Positions 54,640-64,000 of a stretch of 64,000 bases of DNA are shown here, one piece after another (positions within the stretch are counted from its first letter, which is position 1; each line of letters begins with the position of its first letter). The DNA lies in assembly GCA_963989385.1 (NCBI GenBank), contig OZ022500.1:109099842-109163841 (forward strand), given 5' to 3'. A program made the translations under genes and the position numbers. The stretch is from Ctena decussata (Eukaryota > Mollusca > Bivalvia > Lucinida > Lucinidae). The notes under the pieces were generated by a model that was given only the letters and a program-made list of their open reading frames with translations, made no database searches and had not been told where the DNA came from.

Positions 54640-56470
54640 TGGTGTGAGGTGTTGTATAAAATCAACTTGCCAGCCCTGGGTATACGTCACGAAAACTTGC
54701 TCACAATGTGGCTTGTCTGTTCTTGTCTACAGTTTCCCAGACTGGCAGACGCCAACAGGACACAGCTTGATGTACACAGAATGTATGAAGAATCTTAACC
54801 ATATTTTAACACATTGCATGTCAAAGTCTTTGTAAAACAACCACCCATGTAAAATATAAGCATCATCAATCAAAGTCGCTAAGTAATTTATCTGAATCAG
54901 ACAGAATGTATGTCTTATCAACTTGTCATAACTCATCTTTTTCTCTGTGTGAATGCAGTATATATATATCTGTTACCGTAAAAATTCTAAGTATGGGGAC
55001 AGATGAGACTAAGCAAATAGACTAGATTCTAATCAGACTGCTCCTCAAGGAGCCGTCTGCTCCTTGGGCAGCAATTCGATCAGGATATACACTGTTTGCT
55101 ATTCCATTTGCGACTTTTGGACGCATTACTACATGTAAAACCAAACTGTTCTATTTTTAGGACAATAACGGTTTTCATTTTTGGTGTCGCAACTTTTAAA
55201 ATGTTTACGGTATTGTTAACTGTTTATGATAGTCTATACGAAAATGGGACAGAAAGGTAACAGGAAGAGTAATTAGAACTTGACAAAAAGGTCCGGGTCA
55301 ACACCATCTGAATAACACAGGGCGGCATATAGAAACAAAACTTTTATGTTAGCAATACCAGTACAGACAGAACAAATGTAACTTCAACAAGAAAAATCTT
55401 TAAAAAAAGATAATCGGCGCAGATTAAAAGGAAGTGTATTTTGTTATATGTCTCATGTTGAAGATTTGAAAATAACTTTCATGAATAAGTAAGCTATGTC
55501 GGTCGGCACCCACAACTGTAATTTTGACACTGGGTAGCGACAATAATCTGTCTCAAAATCGACCTGTCCAATTTGCAATTCCAAAATTGACCGCGGTCAA
55601 TCTTGAAATAGACCTGATTTCAAAACAGTTATCAACATGTTGCTAAAATTACAAACAAGAGAAACATTTTGAATTAATATAAGACAGAGTGCTAGTATTC
55701 GCAGTGCAGTACAACGGGGAAGAAACGAAGATATGATATTCATTGACCTTTGATATTATTGGCTAAAGTTTGACATACGCGTTATTTGACCAATGGAATC
55801 TTGTGAAATGCGTAACTATATCGAAATTATACGAGGCTGCGCCTCGAAAAAAAATTAAAATTCGATTAAGCAATAGTGTTAACACTACTAAGTGAAACTC
55901 TAATGCATGGCGATAACCTCAGAATGACTATGATGCAACGAGGGTCCATAGCCAAAACAACACTTATAGTCAGAGCTTAATAAGGGACCAACTAGGTTTA
56001 AAACTAGCTGAAGAAAGAAAGTCAGTATCTTAACCTTAATTGAGAGGTGACGGCAGTTTCGATTTTCATTTTTTCATTTTGCCAATTCTTATACAAATAC
56101 AACAATTAGCCTGTTTTATAGAAACGAATTAGTCTTTTCCTCCTTTTTTGCTAGAACTCGAGACACAAGTTTAGTAAATCTTCTATACAAGCAGTAACTT
56201 TACTTAAGGCTAGTTATGCAGCTGCACAAAATCATAATCTGCACATTGAATCAGTGATGGAATGAGATCAAGGTAGTAATAAAATTCTTACAAAGCTGCA
56301 AGCTCTTGTAATTCACTTAACGTTCTCGATTCATCACATGTAGTATTTTGAAATGAACATATCTACTGGGAGACGCTCAGAGTGTTCAAAGCCTGAGAGA
56401 AGTTGTTTGTGGTTGAAAATGTTAAACACTATGATTTTTCATATTAGATTACTTGCTGCCCTCTGATTAA
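54640..56470. other. Stretch without recognised genes
   Basis: A TTAA-MITE family fragment lies at 55,005-55,105 (TCTAATCAGACTGCTCC, TATACACTGTTTGC). A GACCTGTCCAATTTGC / GACCGCGGTCAATC palindrome is near 55,560-55,605. No coding signal. Confidence 0.45.
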
Positions 56471-56584
56471 GGTACCCAGCGGGCACATATGTCGAAATGA
56501 CGTCGTCCTGACGTCGATGTGACGTCATTACGTCGCATCAACGTTAGTACGACGTCATTACGACATCATGTGCCTGGTGGGTAC
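56471..56584. repeat. ACGTC cassette with CCAGCGGGCAC ends
   Basis: GGTACCCAGCGGGCACAT opens and ATGTGCCTGGTGGGTAC closes. In between, GACGTC or GACGTCATTACG units recur at roughly 10-20 bp spacing. Confidence 0.7.
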
Positions 56585-56847
56585 GATCTTCAAGATGCAT
56601 CGTTTCATAGCAATCCGATATGCAAAAACTTCTTCTTTTTTTTTGGCCCGCATCAAGGTCACTTTATTTACGAGCCATAGTTCGTTAATGGTTTATGCCG
56701 GTATCTTCGAATTTCGGTGTAGTTAAGTGTATTTGAAAGAAGCTAGCATTGTCACTCAGAAAGTCAGTACAACCTCTTAAACTGAAGACTTAAAGAGAGT
56801 GACAACATTATTCCTGAGCAATAGCGATTTTTAATCTTTTTTTTTAG

Positions 56848-57130
56848 GGACCGACCATTCGATATTCTGGAGTGGGGGGAGGGGGGGGGGGGGGGGGGGG
56901 GCTGGTATTCTTGGGTGGAGCGAGGTTATTTTTTTTTCACTGGCCTCTGGAAACAATTTCTTTTTTATTTTTCACCTTGAGGGACCTAATTTCTTTTTTT
57001 TAACAAACTAACTCGAACAATTTTTGTTTTAATCTGGACTATCAGATCCTTATTTATTTGACCTTTACATCCTTTTATTTTACCCACATCAGTAATTTTT
57101 ACACCTTATTTTCTCCCCGGCAAAACGAAC
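56848..57130 (+). repeat. G-rich repeat with G21 run
   Basis: GGGACCGACCATTCGATATT, then a run of 21 G at 56,881-56,901, then CTGGTATTCTTGGGTGG. An inverted related copy is at 58,240-58,445 (GAATATCAAATAGTTGGTCC). Confidence 0.65.
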
Positions 57131-57500
57131 ATGGTGCTGTCAGTAACCAGGCTATGGACATGGTTTAGCTTGCTTTTGTAAACCAGTGCCTGGAGCATGT
57201 TACTCTTTTCATCTATGGTACAGATACAAACATCCCTGTATGAGCTTGGTAAAAAGTAGGCCTTAAATTAGGGTTATTTTGACTAAAAATTAGGGCTATT
57301 TTCGCAAAGTTTTAGGGCTATAACATTAGAAACTTAAGGGTTTTTTTTCTAGCCAAGTCAGATGCCCAAACATACTTTTATTTGCACTTTTGAGATATTG
57401 ATAGCTACATATTGATAGACTTACATTATAAACGAATGCAACTTAATAAACGGCTAAAAGTTCTTTGCTAAGAAGTTAACAAAGGGGGGTTAGGTATCAA

Positions 57501-57539
57501 CCCCCCCCCCCCCCCAAAAAAAAAAAAAAAAAAAAAAAA
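57501..57539 (+). repeat. C15 A24 homopolymer junction
   Basis: Fifteen C followed directly by twenty-four A. Assembly length is unreliable at such runs. Confidence 0.9.
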
Positions 57540-57701
57540 CACAAGCCAAAGCAATTCACAATTTCAATAGAGCAAAACTAGGGATGATGATAAAAGAAAC
57601 AAGGGCTTTTTTTAGAAATTTTGCCTTTGAGAGTGTTTATTTTGCCATCATAATGGCTTTGTGTCCCATAAGCTAGTTCAGTTTCAGTGGAAACATTTAG
57701 G

Positions 57702-58050
57702 TGGTACTTTCGTTGCGGTTGCATGTGTTTTATGTTTGGTGCTGTTTAATTTATTGTGTTCTCATTTTAACCCTTCTATAATAAAAATAGAAAATAGGTA
57801 AAATAGTTAAATGTTTTTCGTATAATTTGCTTGGTCTGTTGTAACCCTTCTGTCGGTCTAAATTATTTAGTTCAATAAAGATAGCTGAGTTGCCGCCTAT
57901 TTGGGAAAGAGCTGCTGACTCGGCTTATCACTTGTAATTTATTGTTTGTTTGGATGTCTTTGTCAATCTTTTCATTAGATGTTGGGGATAGGGTTTTGGA
58001 TCTGATTCAGTCAGTTCCTGAAGAGTAGTTACTCTTTAAATTTACTTAGT
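57702..58050 (+). repeat. R320 repeat, near full length
   Basis: GGTACTTTCGTTGCGGTTGC to GTTACTCTTTAAATTTAC. It shares all internal landmarks of the family. Confidence 0.8.
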
Positions 58051-58239
58051 AATGCGGCAGATCAATAAAACATGTGTGTGAATGTTGTATAGGATTGTTT
58101 TGTAAATATATGCTACTGGGGGTGGGTGAGGGGGTAGGGGAGCTGCTGGTGCAAAACAATTGTAGATAATATAAAAACATTACTATAAATATAGGGGGTA
58201 TGGGGGGCTGCGCCCAACAGAAGCAAGCGACATTTTCAA

Positions 58240-58445
58240 AACTCAATTCAAATGGAATTATCTGCAGACTATTTTTTGGGGGTGGAGCCAGTTTATTTTT
58301 TTCACTGAATTTTGAGGCCAGATTTTTTTTAAATCCCTTTATGAGCCAATTTATTGTTTTCTTGCATATCCAAAGACAGGGAATGTGTTTGTAAAATATA
58401 CCAGCCCCATCTCCACCCCCGAATATCAAATAGTTGGTCCCTTAT
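58240..58445 (-). repeat. G-rich repeat, inverted copy
   Basis: Complement of 56,848-57,000: GGGACCAACTATTTGATATT, then CGGGGGTGGAGATGGGG. The open frame across it (58,046-58,429 minus) is a by-product of the G-rich composition. Confidence 0.55.
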
Positions 58446-58889
58446 CAGGGTAAACAACCACTAGAAACATAATCGGCCGATGCTCTTTCATCAAAACAAA
58501 CACCCTTGAATTTCGGTGCAAGGGTAAAATTTAACCATGGCGAAATAGTCTGGGTCCACCAGACAGTTCCACTGAATATGGGGACAAGTGAATCGTATCT
58601 CTTCCTTCTGAAACGATTAGGTTTGCAATAAACAAAAACGGTTAAATGGGAACTCTTTTTAAACATGGTGAGAACATTGTAAATATCTGGGAGCATATCA
58701 GAGGAAATTTGTAAGTTTAACAATATAACTACTGCAGTAACTGTAAAAGTTGTCAACATTCATTCAATACAGGTTCAATAAGTGACTAGTCTGCCATTTG
58801 TCTGCAATCAAGTTAATGCTTAACAGCCATTTCTAGATTACACCCAGGGCACTGGAAGAAGGTGTCACCCCTAACATCATGGACAGAGC
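58446..58889. other. Downstream flank of the transposase pseudogene
   Basis: No terminal repeat of the transposon and no other feature was recognised. Confidence 0.4.
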
Positions 58890-60673
58890 TACAAGATTTT
58901 TAATGAGTGCAGTGCTGGAAAGTGTCACATTGTGCCCAGCAAAGGAGTACAAGGTAACCAACATTGCTGAACTGAGGAGGCCTTAAGTGTTTGCATATGC
59001 AGCAAGTAGCATCATCACTGGATGTGTCTCCATCGGTGTCATTTTCAGTTTCATTTACTGGGGTGCCAGCCTTTTCGGATGCATTTCTGAAATGTCCTGA
59101 AGTCCCAGGCTTCGGAGAAGCCTGATTTTCAAATTTAAGAATTTTGTTTTCACGTTTACATGATTTATTTTTGCTTGACTGGGTCATATCTTTTCTTTTT
59201 CTTTGATCATACAAGAATTTCAAATTATGCTCACTTGCTAGATTCCCAACAACTGATGGTGCCCTGTGAGATGGTTTCTTATTAACGGTCACGTTTAGTA
59301 ATAGTGATTGACTTAAGGTAAGAAGAACCACTTTCTACATTTCAGCTTTGTTTTTGAGTTTGCTTTTTCTTGCCATTTGACTTGTTTTTCCTGGTTAATG
59401 CTGTTTGGTTTTCTTTATTTGAAGTTGTATTCTGTACCTCTGTTTCATTTTCATTCTGAGAGACATTATTGTTCTGGTCAGAGCTGTTTTTGTCTGTTTC
59501 ATCAGTTTCATTTGTTTCTTTTTCAGGTACAGGGTATATAGTGGAAGGAGCAAGCTGGAAGTCTGTTACAACATTCTTGTTGAAGGGATCAATTTCTGAC
59601 TTTTGGAATGCTGCAATTAAGATACTGGAAGTCATGGCTTTCACATAGGCTTTACTAGACATTCCTCCAACAACATACTTATTTATTACTGTTCCTGGAT
59701 TTTGTCTTAGATACATCTGGCATTCACGATAGTGAATTGTCTTTAGCGGAGCAAAACATCCAATATTTAGTGGTTGGAGAAAATGATAAGTATGCGGGCG
59801 TAATACAAAGAAAATGGCATTGGTAACTCTGCCCCATTCCTTAAGAGCAAGAGAAACGTTTGACGTGGCCATCAAACAAAATTAGAACTGGATTGCTCTT
59901 TGCAGCAGGATTCGTTCGCTTAACAAATGGTACTGTAAATAGTTTCTAAAAGCTACGGAATTAAACCTACCCCAGTCCGACATTTCCCCTGCAGCATCGG
60001 CACAAGTATTTTTTCATGAAAGCAGGGTTCTATCTTTTTTTCTGGGAATATGTAGTAAGGTGGAAGGAAGTTTCCCTGGGCATTCCCACATCCAATTATT
60101 GTAACGTTATGACCTCTAGGGGAAGTAACTGCTTGGACATTACTGTCTTTATCGCACTCAAATTTTGGTGGATTATGTTCCAACGAAATACCAGTGTTAT
60201 TTATGTTATACAATTTTTCTGGTCCTTCTGGAAAGAGTTCAGTTCATCATAATACTTGTTGACTGTTTCTTTTGATGAAGCCTTTGCCCTAATGATTGCG
60301 AGTTTCCTAGGTTTTGTTAGTTGGAGATCACCACACTTCTTCAAGAATCTGTGAAAAACCGACAGTCACCAAATAAAGGGTCCGATTCTGATTTCTTGCC
60401 TATATTGATGGCATTATTAGTTGCCACATGCAAAATATCTTTTTTGAGTACTTGGTAAAGGAATTGCTGCAATTCAGCACATACTCAACCCCAAAACTAA
60501 ACAACATTGTAAAAGTACTGTTCACTTTATCGAGGATGCTTTAAAAACAAGAAAGAGTGCATAAGTAAATGTTAGTTTATATGTATATTGTATTTTACTG
60601 AAAACGAGAGTGTAAGCTTGTTACAAAGAAATAATGTACTAGCTAAAAAATCAGATATATCCTGCTCTATTAA

Positions 60674-60871
60674 CCTTTTTGTCAAATGGAATATTCCATA
60701 GTTATTAATTTGACGAGCCCATTTTAATTTAATGGGTATCAGGTGAAATAGTTCAGTTATTCTTTTTCGACAGTGTGGACACTGATCAGATGATGCATGC
60801 AATCAGCAACATCTGATCTGGGTCTTCACTGTTTGCATACTTCCAAATATGGGAAGCTAGGCACTAAATGG
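60674..60871. mobile_element. TTAA-flanked MITE within the transposase region
   Basis: TTAA at 60,670-60,673 and 60,872-60,875. Ends CCTTTTTG and TAAATGG. The core GATCTGGGTCTTCACTGTTT is related to 35,664-35,849. It splits the pogo-type element. Confidence 0.6.
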
Positions 60872-61013
60872 TTAAACACATTATATTTGATTATACGCCA
60901 TAAATTTTGGAAGGACTATAAATAAGAACTTATAGCTCAACCAGTAGGTCATATTTGTTTATTCTTATAATTCTTTGTGGTAATAAATTTAGGGACCTCC
61001 TGGTCATGTCCCC

Positions 61014-61376
61014 TGGGAACCTGGTCTGGCGTGGTTCGGACTGAGCGTTGTTTGAGGGGGGGCAGTGTCTGGGGCAGAGCTGCTGATATTGGATGCACAG
61101 CTCTAGACACTGCCCTGACTTCCTTTCTTTCTCATCTATCCTGACCGACCAGGGTATATGGCCAGAACACCCCAGCCCTTAAATCCAGCGGGCACAGGGC
61201 GTCTCGGTGGCCTCGCACTGGAGTCAGTGGGACGCCACTGCGACGCCATGTGCCTGCTGGGAAGGTAAATGTGATTAGATCATTGTCTTGTTTCTATGAC
61301 ATGTTGTAGATGCGCTAAAATGTATTTGGCAATCTGAATAAAGAATTGAATTGAACTGAATTGAATTGAATTGAGT
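61014..61376 (+). mobile_element. SINE-like insertion with AATTG tail
   Basis: The right border is firm: GAATTGAATTGAATTGAG, then sequence that continues the transposase frame (complement of GGGTACTC). The body holds the hairpin GGCAGTGTCT ... AGACACTGCC (61,072-61,125), TTAAATCCAGCGGGCACAGG and ATAAAGAATTGAATTGAACT. The left border is uncertain. Confidence 0.5.
61195..61261. repeat. GGCGTC cassette with CCAGCGGGCAC ends
   Basis: CCAGCGGGCACAGGGCGTC opens and CCATGTGCCTGCTGG closes. The interior GACGCCACTGCGACGCC differs from the cassette at 56,471 although the ends are the same. Confidence 0.65.
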
Positions 61377-61630
61377 ACCCATAGCCGATGCTGGCCATCA
61401 ATTTTATGTGCTCTGCTAAACTGTGTTCTTCACTTTCTTTTTGTAAAGCCGGTGTTCCAAGCTTAGCATTAATGTCTACAAGCGTCGATCTCTGAGAGTA
61501 CTCTCCAGTACCTCAAACTGATGCGCTGCCCTGCAAATAGACATTCCACTTTGTGTTGCCTTGAATGCAGCCCTGATTGATGCGTTGTCATACAGTCTGT
61601 ATTTAGCTCCGTTAGTTTTGGCCTGAAAAA

Positions 61631-62173
61631 TACAAAAAGGAACACATAGTAATTTGTCGTACTTAAAACGAATGTTTATACTGTTGACAGATCTGTCATT
61701 CGAAATATGCATTGACCAGTCAAATAAGGTAAAAACCTCAGACAAACAAATGCATGTGTGGTTTTGTAAAAATAGTTTGTTTTGTAAAATATACTCTGAC
61801 AAATTTGAAAGGTGGAGTGATAAGCGCTTTTGGGTTAGATCAATTGTGAGGTGACCAAGGGATCTGACAGGTATTTTATCTATTGATATTCTTTATTGCT
61901 TATTGACCTCTGCAAAAGAATAAATTATTAGTTTGAGCAAAATCTAAGCGTAAGCGTAGATTTTGCTAGAAACTTGATTTTTACCCTTTTTAGAGTAGGA
62001 CCAAATTTATTAGGTGAACATCTACTTTAATACCGAAATGAAAATAACAAGGAATCCAGTCTCACATACCGTATAAAGAGATAGCGTGATTTGGTATCAT
62101 GGAAACGAGCTCTATTTCTAGAAACACTGCAGACGAATTTGGCTGATGTGAAACGCTATTTCTTACGCTCGTA
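61631..62173. other. Stretch upstream of the transposase exon
   Basis: A TTTTTGTATTTTTCAG sequence on the minus strand directly precedes the HTH coding part and looks like a 3' splice site. No upstream exon was identified. Confidence 0.4.
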
Positions 62174-62384
62174 CAGGGAAATAAAGTAAAAGACCGAAGA
62201 ACAAATTATATTAAACTTACCTCTTTACATTTTCGAAGCTGAATAACTATAAATGACGCAACAGATTCCAGATAAAATCTCAAAACATAATGATTTCCGA
62301 CTACTGGTTATAAGCGAATGTTTGTGCTCTCGATCAACGCTATGAAAACCGGAAGAGATGGTACAGTGCGTTCGGATACTGTGG
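62174..62384 (+). repeat. Single arm of the CACAGTA foldback element
   Basis: ACAGGGAAATAAAGTAAAAG to GTTCGGATACTGTG matches the right arm of 32,720-33,392 over its full length. The other arm is absent, so this is a solo end or a deletion product. Confidence 0.85.
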
Positions 62385-62910
62385 AGTATACACTAACATA
62401 ATGATGCACACGAAGATCCGCATCGGATACATAACATTGAAAGAACGTTATATCAACTTCAACGCTGATACGACGTTGTTCCGACGTTGTGCGCCTACTC
62501 GGTACTTAATATAGTCCGTTTGCTCCCAAGTGCAAGCGGAATTTTGCCAATTTTCTCGAAAAGGACGAAACTGCAATTCAATGTTCAAATGTCTTCATGT
62601 GTCTTATAACTATACATAACAGAATACGGAAAATCCGAAAGTTTATAGTGCAAAAATTGAGAAGTTTCAATGAAGGTAGTCGTATGGTTATCGGAACAGC
62701 CAAAATATAACTGGTAAGCAACAGAGTAGACTCATTGTTTACTACAGTTGTGCGCAACGCATGGTGTTACTGGTCAGGTGATATGCTGTGAATAAACAGT
62801 AAACCATTTTTTAGCAAAAAGTGTTATTGTAAAATTCGATGACATATGGATATAACAAACAACAAAAAAAAAGATATCGCAATTAATACTCAATCTATTG
62901 TGATTTTTTT
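62385..62910. other. Stretch with one AACGTTG-type cassette
   Basis: AACATTGAAAGAACGTTATA, CAACGCTGATACGACG and TTGTGCGCCTACTCGG at 62,420-62,510 resemble the other cassettes. Nothing else recognised. Confidence 0.45.
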
Positions 62911-63258
62911 TCTCAAGGTAGTAATTATTAGTCACGTTTTTGGTTTGGTTTGATGCTTATTTTCCACGGTAAACAGCTATGGTCATGCCGGGACGGTCAG
63001 TTAACCTAACCACACTATTCCTTTTTTCTCAAGGTAGTAAATATTAGTCACGTTTTTGGTTTGGTTTGATGCTTATTTTCCACGGTAAACAGCTATGGTC
63101 ATGCCGGGACGGTCAGTTAACCTAACCACACTATTCCTTTTTTCTCAAGGTAGTAAATATTAGTCACGTTTTTGGTTTGGTTTGATGCTTATTTTCCACG
63201 GTAAACAGCTATGGTCATGCCGGGACGGTCAGTTAACCTAACCACACTATTCCTGGGC
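62911..63258 (-). repeat. 116 bp tandem triplication of a SINE 3' junction
   Basis: TCTCAAGGTAGTAA begins at 62,911, 63,027 and 63,143. Units 2 and 3 look identical and unit 1 differs by one base. Read on minus, each unit is the last part of the tRNA-Met SINE (GTGTGGTTAGG to CTGTTTACCGTGG), then an AAACCAAACC-type tail, then GTGACTAATA (target duplication) and some flank. Confidence 0.95.
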
Positions 63259-63436
63259 AGGCTTAGACCTTCTAAGCGGTTAACCAGTACTAAGCGCACA
63301 TAATTTCGCCAGTTACTGACAACTGCCTTTCTTGAATCAGCGGAAGGAGAAACGAAAATATGTGGCCAGACCGGGTTTCGAACCCAGGACCTCTGACTTA
63401 TGAGTCAGGTGCCCTACCGATTGCGCTACGCGGCCC
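63203..63436 (-). mobile_element. tRNA-Met-derived SINE, minus strand
   Basis: The head at 63,366-63,436 on minus holds GGGCCGCGTAGCGCAATC, the CTCATAA anticodon-loop region and GGTTCGAAACC (box B). The body matches 41,037-41,314. ATATTAGTCAC just outside the head (63,440-63,450) repeats inside the tandem units as the target duplication. The tail differs from other copies: CATCAAACCAAACC instead of CAATC units. A tRNA-Met gene call here would be a SINE head. Confidence 0.85.
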
Positions 63437-64000
63437 AGCATATTAGTCACATGCTATAATACGTAAAAGTGAAGGGGAATTCCAACAGACAAGTTTTACT
63501 TACTTCAGATGTAAAATGACACTGTTTTGATTCATTCTTCTAAGGAAACTGTTTTATGCCAAGCCTAATATGTCTGAAAACTTATGATTTAGTTATGTAT
63601 TGGACAAAATTTTAGAATGAGCAATTCAAAAATCTGATTCCTCTTAGCGATTTTGAGAAAATATTTGGAACCACGTTTGCATTTGGTAGCATAACAGCAT
63701 TGTAAATTGCTGCCTGACATAGCCACAGCTCCAAATATATTGAGTCTGCTTCCCTGTACCAGTTCACATAATTCTTGATTTTTTTCTCATTTCATCTAAC
63801 TAGATTTAATGTTCTTTGATAAGAACAGAAGCCAAATTTGCTGAATAATCTTAATTCCACAGATGAAAGAAATGCATTAACACGCCTTTAGCGTCTCCAT
63901 TAGTCCCTACGGAATTCATTAATTTACCAGTTATCTGCAACATTTTAGGCTTGCTAGAAATAACTATGTAATATTTAACTTACTGAACTACTGAACTATA
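63437..64000. other. Stretch without recognised features
   Basis: Nothing recognised to the end of the window. Confidence 0.4.

Larger units (their letters stand above)
58890..61630 (-). pseudogene. Pogo/Tigger-type DDE transposase, broken, minus strand
   Basis: Such transposases cut and paste their own element. Reading leftward, an HTH (psq/CENP-B-like) domain lies at 61,622-61,480 (AKYRLYDNASIRAAF, STLRDR), continuing in another frame to GTPALQKESEE and LMASIGYGYS at about 61,380. After insertions, FLYQVLKKDILHVATNN and FLKKCGDLQLTKPRKLA cover 60,470-60,300. The DDE domain begins YNINNTGIS (60,210), where the family has a catalytic Asp in NVDETG; here it is Asn (60,199-60,201). LFDGH keeps the second Asp at 59,871-59,873, just before a frame change near 59,868. 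LQPLNIGCFAPLK has Asn at 59,765-59,767 where the family has the third Asp. The C-terminal Cys/His finger (CCICKHL ... WAQCD ... HCTH) ends at 58,900. At least three frame changes. Dead. Confidence 0.8.

Noticed and set aside
58046..58429. 127-codon open frame on minus
   Set aside because: It runs through a G/C-rich repeat also present inverted at 56,848-57,130. Pro/Ser-rich composition comes from that repeat.

Overview
The window looks like a transposon-rich, gene-poor stretch of a mollusc nuclear genome, most likely a bivalve. The organism call is inference. It rests on AT-rich non-coding DNA, a dense mix of tRNA-derived SINEs with tetranucleotide tails (CAATC, CCAACC and ACTC types), abundant palindromic MITEs, and repeat families built from a GTCCGTCC-type simple repeat followed by monomers of about 156 bp. 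No host protein gene is supported. Every recognisable coding stretch belongs to a mobile element, and all three large ones are broken.

Layout. At 1-2.4 kb there are repeat fragments. From 2,408 to 8,440 a monomer-type repeat is split by a 4.5 kb element (2,763-7,311). That element sits exactly between AAA and TTT with no target duplication, the signature of Spy transposons, and contains another element with very long terminal inverted repeats (4,211-6,187). From 8.4 to 20.3 kb lie MITEs, SINEs and tandem repeats. From 20,311 to about 28,530 lies a broken non-LTR retrotransposon (PHD finger and coiled-coil ORF1, 41-residue Pro/Gln-rich repeats, APE-type endonuclease, reverse transcriptase, CCHC knuckle). 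From 32.3 to 35.6 kb, on the minus strand, lies a broken Penelope-like retroelement. It is interrupted by a 673 bp foldback element with a 5 bp target duplication. A TTAA-flanked MITE follows. From 43.6 to 48.1 kb there is a large inverted repeat whose right arm carries a 1,589 bp Mutator-like insertion (9 bp target duplication); a nest of at least six SINE pieces sits between the arms. From 50.7 to 51.7 kb a repeat array has a period of exactly 156 bp. From 52.5 to 54.6 kb there are three palindromic elements. From 58.9 to 61.6 kb, minus strand, lies a broken pogo/Tigger-type transposase, itself hit by two insertions. The window ends with a SINE whose 3' end, target duplication and flank have been triplicated.

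How the parts relate. The tRNA-Met-type SINE (41,037-41,314 and other copies) shares its 3' tail with the retrotransposon at 20-28 kb, which suggests that this element family supplied its retrotransposition machinery. Several insertions can be dated relative to one another because undamaged paralogous copies of their target sites lie in the same window.
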